DNA of 64,000 nucleotides, taken from Batkoa obscura. Lineage: Eukaryota; Entomophthoromycota; Entomophthoromycetes; Entomophthorales; Batkoaceae. Location of the stretch: positions 124,001-188,000 of the forward strand of contig JASVEC010000026.1 of the NCBI GenBank assembly GCA_030770535.1, in the 5' to 3' direction. Position numbers and translations under genes: made by a program. A model generated the notes under the pieces. That model did no database searches, was not told the origin of the DNA, and saw only the letters and a list, made by a program, of their open reading frames with translations. Below are positions 58,965 through 64,000 of this stretch, piece by piece (the first letter of the stretch is position 1; each line of letters starts with the position of its first letter).

Positions 58965-59808
58965 ATGTTCAAGTTAATAGACCCAAATGAATTGTCTGAG
59001 TTACGCTTTTTGAGAAAATGTTTGTTTAATGTTGTAAATAAAAAGATTAAATACAATTCAACCTATTCAATTTGTAACCAGGAAAAGTCAAACTAATGAA
59101 GAGTGCCAAAACAATTTTATAAGCAAAAACGGGATATTAATGAAGTATATAAATTTATACGAGGATTATATCAAATATTTAAATTACTGCCCAAATGTAG
59201 TATCTATATTTTATATAAATATAACTGAAAGGTATAATACTATTTATGATGATTGCTTTTATTATACTGATGCTTACAGTGAAATGGAAAACTTTATTGA
59301 ATTACCAAAATTAAAAAAGATAATAATAGATTCTTTGAATTGTAAAAAACCTTTGGGGCTGTTCAAGAAGGATTTGTATCAAATCGAAGTATTGGATACA
59401 TTTAATATTAAAATTATAACTATCGAAAATATCATTGAATATTTAAATTCATATAAATTGAATGTACTTGAATTACACAAAAAAAAATACATGGGGATGT
59501 ATTTTTTTGTTTAAGAATTTTACTAACAATCTTCCCACTCAAATAGCGCTTAAAAAATGGAAAAAGTGATGAAACTATAAAAAACATCCCCATATATATA
59601 TCTTAAAGTATTAGAAATTACTAAAACATAATTCAAGGAATTGGAAGCACTATCTTTAGAGGCGATTGAGTTTCACATTCATGGTGTTAATCCCGATATA
59701 GATTTTCATTCCACCTTAAAAGCTGATCGTATAATATACGAGGATGTGTATGAGAACTAGGTTGGTGATTTTGATATATTACATCAATTTGAAGTTTCGT
59801 ATTGTTAG
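58965..59808 (+). pseudogene. Broken F-box/LRR-like gene, interrupted by a MITE
   Basis: Starts with MFKLIDPNELSELRFLRKCLFNVV, an F-box-like beginning, shifts frame near 59080, and continues as an LRR-like block (59140-59480, SIFYINITERYNTI, LKKIIIDSLNCKKP). At 59489 a MITE is inserted; after it, ELEALSLEAIEFHIHG leads on to a stop in the middle and ends at about 59808. Two coding parts flanking the MITE are in the same strand and order. It is head-to-head with the 57802 relic. Confidence 0.55.
59489..59595 (-). mobile_element. MITE copy 12, inside the F-box relic
   Basis: ACATGGGGATGTATTTTTTTG...ACATCCCCATATA, reverse orientation, complete TIRs. Confidence 0.8.
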
Positions 59809-60483
59809 GGTTTTTGTTTTGTTATTGTCAATAAGCAAGGTATAAAAGCTAAACCAAGATAAATTTTATTGTCTTATGATTTTTTCGGGTTTTTTATCCT
59901 GACATTAATAAAAAAATTCAATAAACATGATACGGATAGTAATAATTCTTGTATAAGGATTCTACAATTTAACTATATAAGTTCATCCAATATAAAGTTT
60001 ATTTCCCATAGAGTTATACACCACTATTGCACTTTATTTTTTTAAACCTCGAAATAATTAAGAGCATATTAGTTAAACAATTACAGATACAAATACTAAT
60101 TAAAAACTTATCAATTTTAATTATGTACTGTATCTAGTTGGGACTGATGGGTATATAATGTCTTATAATAAATGAGTGAAACTATGTAACAGCATTATTT
60201 ACCAAATATGATATTGTTAACTATTATTCTTTTAATTGTACTTTAAAGGTCAGCGTAATGATAGATAGTTTGTATAAAAATAAGAATAAAGTCAACGATT
60301 CAAAATGTTATCAGTATAGTTTACGAAAATACAAAAAACAGAAGACAGTTGAAAACAATGCTCTAGTAATGTATAAATATTTAATATATCATGGCTAAAG
60401 ACCATCAATTAAGTTTATTAACTGTTTAAACATATAAAGGAAAAGTTCCTAAACGTTACTCATTTTAATGAGAGAATCATTTT
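59809..60483. other. Intergenic, no gene seen
   Basis: AT-rich, 3' side of the kelch pseudogene. Confidence 0.4.
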
Positions 60484-61845
60484 CTACGAAAATAGGCGAT
60501 ATGTTTCTGGATCTGTAACGTCACCATCAGTATAAGTTGCTTGTGTTCCAAATGAGTCAAAAAAACTTGCCTCGATCGTTGACCTTTCTTTTTCAGCCCA
60601 TACTGTTTCTTTGATATATTTAGGTGTACCTAATTCTTCTTTCTTTCTCATTTTATTTCTTTTAAAATAAACGTAAAAGATCCCTCCAAAGATTACCGTT
60701 AAGCTTATAGTGCCATCAACTGATCTCCCAATAATAGCCCCAGTGTTTGTCTTTAAGTCTTTATCTGATAATTTCGGGGTTTCTTTGGTGAATTTATCAG
60801 CTAACGATTTACTACTTAACCGAATTAGTTGCGCTTTGTTTGAATAGTTGTCTTTTTTACTACCAAATGAATAAATTAAATACTTCTCATAATAATTTAG
60901 ACAACCATCGTCATAAGATTCTAACCCATTTACCTCAAACTCATCGTTCATTTTCATTGTTGTAGTTATCATATTATAGACAACATTTTATTCTTTTTTA
61001 CCAATACCTCCTAAAAAAATATAGCCTTTCATTATTCTCGCCATAAACAGTTGAGAATTTAGACACGGGCGGAAACTTGTTACCCGAAGTAAATGAACTT
61101 ATACTGTTTGGATCTTCTGTTAGCCATGTATTATAATCGTTTTCATTCTGGTATTTCCCATCGCTTGTTGTACCACGAAAATTCCTAATAGACAATTTCA
61201 GGTATATTACAGCGCCATCAACAGTAGTTGGGTAGCTGAAACGCCCTACCTTCCAAGTACCGGTTTTGATATCATAAGCACACATATATGTATTGTATTC
61301 TATACTATTGTCTTTTGTCTTATATTTGTCACCAAAGCAGTATAATTTCATTTGAAGTGCATCATTATGATTAAGACTAGGATTAATTAAATAGGCGTTT
61401 AATAAAGCTGGATTAATAACAGTTTCCTTTTGCTTGGACTGACCATAAAGCGATTTCAGTGCCTTTTCGTTATTCCTCCATTTATTTGTTTTTGTATTGT
61501 ATATTTGAAACCCTGCTAAAACATCCGAATTTTTACTTCTAATCATATAAATTTCATCTGAGTCTTTGTCAGGTTGTATTATACTACCATACATTGAAGG
61601 AGGTCCTTCGCTATTAACTTTGGTCCATTTTGCTTGATTCTTACCAATCATAAAATCTTCATCTGATAAATCTAATATGTATACATTTTTATTTAATACT
61701 ATCTTATTGGCGCTATCCTAAGTTGAGCCTCCCAAATAATAAACCTTATCTTTAATTAAAATACAACTTCCACTAGATAACTTTGTAACATTTTGAGCTA
61801 TACATGCATTAAAGAACAAGTATACTAATAAAACCAAAATAAATA
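60484..61845 (-). pseudogene. Kelch membrane-protein pseudogene
   Basis: Compared with the intact gene at 36097 the whole layout is kept: signal-peptide-like start near 61840 (VLLVYLFFNACIAQ), KVYYLGGS, IYMIRS, NFRGTTSDGKY, ESYDDGCLNYY, a Gly-poor transmembrane segment, and the tail KETVWAEKE ... SFGTQATYTDGDVTDPE. No ATG precedes the start, an in-frame TAG replaces CAG right after the first blade, and a frameshift in an A-run near 60990 divides the propeller from the end. Three lesions, little drift elsewhere, so recent inactivation. Some might be sequencing errors in homopolymers. Confidence 0.7.
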
Positions 61846-62990
61846 TATAATACTATAATATTATATATTTAGGAGACATTGCTTTGATCCCAAGGTACAG
61901 TTTCAAATTTGAAGAATAATTCCAGTCGTAACTTTAATCTTGAATTGCCCAGTTATGGTCTAGTTCCACTATTTCGTTCCACGTTTATTCTTATATATCT
62001 ATCAGGGCTGTAATCATACAAATATTTAACGTATTCATGTAAAAGTTACAACTAGATGACTCTAGTATTATAATGTTTGCTAAATAATGAAATCTAAAAC
62101 AATGGTATTTCTTATTTGAGAAAATCGATCAGTTAGTAAAACTAGTTTATCATATTTGATATTCTTTGTTGTTAACTAGCTAATACTATAGTTTTATCTG
62201 ATATAAAATATCAAAATATACTAGTTAAACCGAAAATGTACGGAACTCTTGGAATAACCTTAAAAGCAAACCAATAACTTAACACAAAGGCTGATTTATA
62301 ATATTAGTAAGGGCCATAAAGCTATACAATAGTCACAACATAGCTGGTTAGGAGTTAGTTAGACACATTTTAAAGGACTGTTTAAGACCGATTTATTAGA
62401 AAATATGTTGAATTTATATACCAAAAGGTCAACTTAATATTTTGAAGCATATTTACTACTGAAAATTGGACTATAGAATCGATTTCTTTGTAAAAGTCCC
62501 AGGTTTAAAAGCAAATCCATCAGGCATCTTTAAAGTTGATCCAAGTTCTCATAGCTCACAACAATACAATTTCCTTTCTAAATAAATGGTATTGTTATCA
62601 AAATAAAGCTCTTCCGCTTAGGGCAAGTAAGGAAAGTATAGTATGAACCAGGTTTATTTTGGATGCAAAACTTTTACAACAAAGTTATTTTTTTCTATAA
62701 TTTGATAATTGTAGTCGAAAGCTAGATCTAAAATGCTATTTTTGACTGATTTCAAGTAGTAGCAGTAATAAAGATTAATAACTAAATTTAATATTTTAAA
62801 TTTCTTCATTATTACATAAAGCCCTAGTATTTTACATTACACTTTCAACGTAAAATTCAGTATTTTACTAACTGTATTATCACACCTTAGTTCAGACATT
62901 CTGTATTTATTTATTACCAATTCATATTAGAAAAAAATGTGTGTCATTATCACAAAATGTTTTATTAATTAAAAGAAACTGCATATAAAT
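61846..62990. other. Intergenic between two kelch loci
   Basis: About 1.1 kb without a supported frame. Confidence 0.4.
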
Positions 62991-64000
62991 TCAATAACTC
63001 CTTTTCAAAAATGAGTTACTGCTTGTTAAAAATAGAGATACGTTTTCTGGATCCGTAACGTCATCGTCAATATAAGTCAACTGCGTTCCAAATGAATCGA
63101 TGAAGCTTGTTTCCAGCATGGTACTTTTTTTTCCTGCCCATACTACTTGTTTGATATATTTAGGTGGCCTTAACTGTTTTTTCCTCCTGCTTTTTTTCCT
63201 TAGATAATAAAAATATAATAATCCACTAACTATACCTATCAACCCTATAAAACCACCGACTGATCCTCCAATGATAACTCCAATGTTTGTCTTTGTGTCT
63301 TTGTCTGGAGCATCTTTTATATACTTTTCTGTCAACTCTTTATTGCTTAACCGAATCAATTGTGTTTTATTAGAATAGTTGTCTTTTTTATTACCAAAAG
63401 AATAAATCAAATACTTTTTATAATAAACTAAACAGCCATTGTCGTAAGATTCCAATCCATCTATATTAAATTGATTGTCAATTCTTATAGTTAAAGTTGT
63501 CATATTATAAACAACATTTCCGTTCTTGCTATCAGTACCACCTAGTACGTATAACATTTCATTATTCTCTCCATAAACAGTTGAAAATTTAGACATAGCT
63601 GGAAAATTATTAGTTCCACTAAATGTATTTGGGCTACTACTTTTAGCGTCTATTGACCATGTGTTATAACTTTTTCCGTCTTGATATTTCCCCTTGCTTG
63701 TTGTACCGCCAAAGTTTTGAATAGATGACTTTAAACATACTGCTGCACCATCTACAGTAGCTGAATAAGATGTATCACTAGCTCTCCAAGCATCTTTTTC
63801 AATATTATAAATGTATATATTCTCGTTAAACTTCATAGTATTATCCTTTGATTTGTATTTACCGCTAAAATAATATAGTTCCTTTGTATTACCATTTTCA
63901 TTCGAAGTCGTAACATTAATCAAATAAGTGTTTGATAATGGCGCATTACTAACATTAATCTTGTTTTTAATTTGCTCTGAAAGTTCTTTTGATGCCTTTT
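62991..64000 (-). CDS. Kelch-repeat single-pass membrane protein, C-terminal part (runs off right edge)
   Basis: The frame is open to the window edge; the ATG at 63923 is internal because the upstream codons (KELSEQIKNKINVSNAPL) continue the family alignment. Seen: YYFSGKYKSKDN, IQNFGGTTSKGKYQD, LYVLGGTDSKNG, ESYDNGCLVYY, a Gly-rich transmembrane helix (IGVIIGGSVGGFIGLIGIVS), basic KSRRKK, then PPKYIKQVVWAG, SFIDSFGTQLTYIDDD and VTDPENV. It is the best-conserved copy of the tail seen at 36097. Same strand as the pseudogene at 60484, 1.1 kb away, so a tandem array. Confidence 0.82.
   Translation of the reverse strand, partial: KASKELSEQIKNKINVSNAPLSNTYLINVTTSNENGNTKELYYFSGKYKSKDNTMKFNENIYIYNIEKDAWRASDTSYSATVDGAAVCLKSSIQNFGGTTSKGKYQDGKSYNTWSIDAKSSSPNTFSGTNNFPAMSKFSTVYGENNEMLYVLGGTDSKNGNVVYNMTTLTIRIDNQFNIDGLESYDNGCLVYYKKYLIYSFGNKKDNYSNKTQLIRLSNKELTEKYIKDAPDKDTKTNIGVIIGGSVGGFIGLIGIVSGLLYFYYLRKKSRRKKQLRPPKYIKQVVWAGKKSTMLETSFIDSFGTQLTYIDDDVTDPENVSLFLTSSNSFLKRSY

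Overview
This is a eukaryotic, almost certainly fungal, nuclear contig. It is very AT-rich. Most confident genes carry short spliceosomal introns (about 38-78 nt) with GT..AG ends and A/T-rich branch regions. Fungal hallmarks are two Zn2Cys6 transcription factors, a Drs2-type flippase with fungal-like ends and a RasGAP-like/Sel1-repeat protein. The mix of 7TM receptors, kelch cell-surface proteins and F-box/LRR-like fragments in an AT-rich, repeat-rich setting suggests an early-diverging fungus of the Conidiobolus (Entomophthoromycotina) kind; that placement is an inference, not shown by the sequence.

Layout. 0-0.6 kb: 5' part of a DcpS decapping enzyme leaving the left edge. 1-2.3 kb: decayed kelch pseudogene hit by a small TIR element (MITE), itself hit by a solo LTR. 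4.1-5.6 kb: eight-exon gene of unknown function with a likely GC-AG intron. 7.2-9.9 kb: tandem pair of secreted, probably GPI-anchored 8-cysteine proteins, the second broken. 11.2-13.9 kb: secreted-only kelch protein and an alkaline-phosphatase-superfamily enzyme. 14.5-17.7 kb: repeat island (MITEs, solo LTR, broken DNA transposon). 18.4-20.1 kb: ceramide glucosyltransferase. 21-22.7 kb: three MITEs and a solo LTR. 23.7-24.6 kb: TenA-like gene. 24.9-31.8 kb: two paralogous Zn2Cys6 regulators flanking a many-exon gene with an Ig-like motif. 32-34.5 kb: extremely AT-rich, decayed repeats. 36.1-37.5 kb: intact kelch single-pass membrane protein. 38.2-39.2 kb: exosome subunit RRP40. 40.1-45.0 kb: two paralogous 7TM receptors flanking a CPD photolyase. 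45.8-49.8 kb: RasGAP-like/Sel1 protein. 51.3-55.5 kb: twelve-exon Drs2 flippase. 56.5-57.4 kb: mitochondrial ribosomal mL54 and TAF13. 57.8-59.8 kb: two divergent broken F-box/LRR-like genes, one carrying a MITE. 60.5-64 kb: a broken and a partial kelch gene.

The window mixes housekeeping genes with lineage-expanded surface and signalling genes. The most noteworthy pattern is the kelch family (five loci). Its complete members join a secreted kelch ectodomain through a Gly-rich transmembrane segment to a conserved cytoplasmic tail (PP-x-YIKE-x-VWAG ... DVTDPE), which looks like an uncharacterised receptor architecture. The second is a family of about 105-bp TIR elements (12 copies) whose inner sequence can be read as a helix-turn-helix-like peptide. 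Exon boundaries given here were worked out by eye from frame continuity and GT/AG sites, with family homology where stated.
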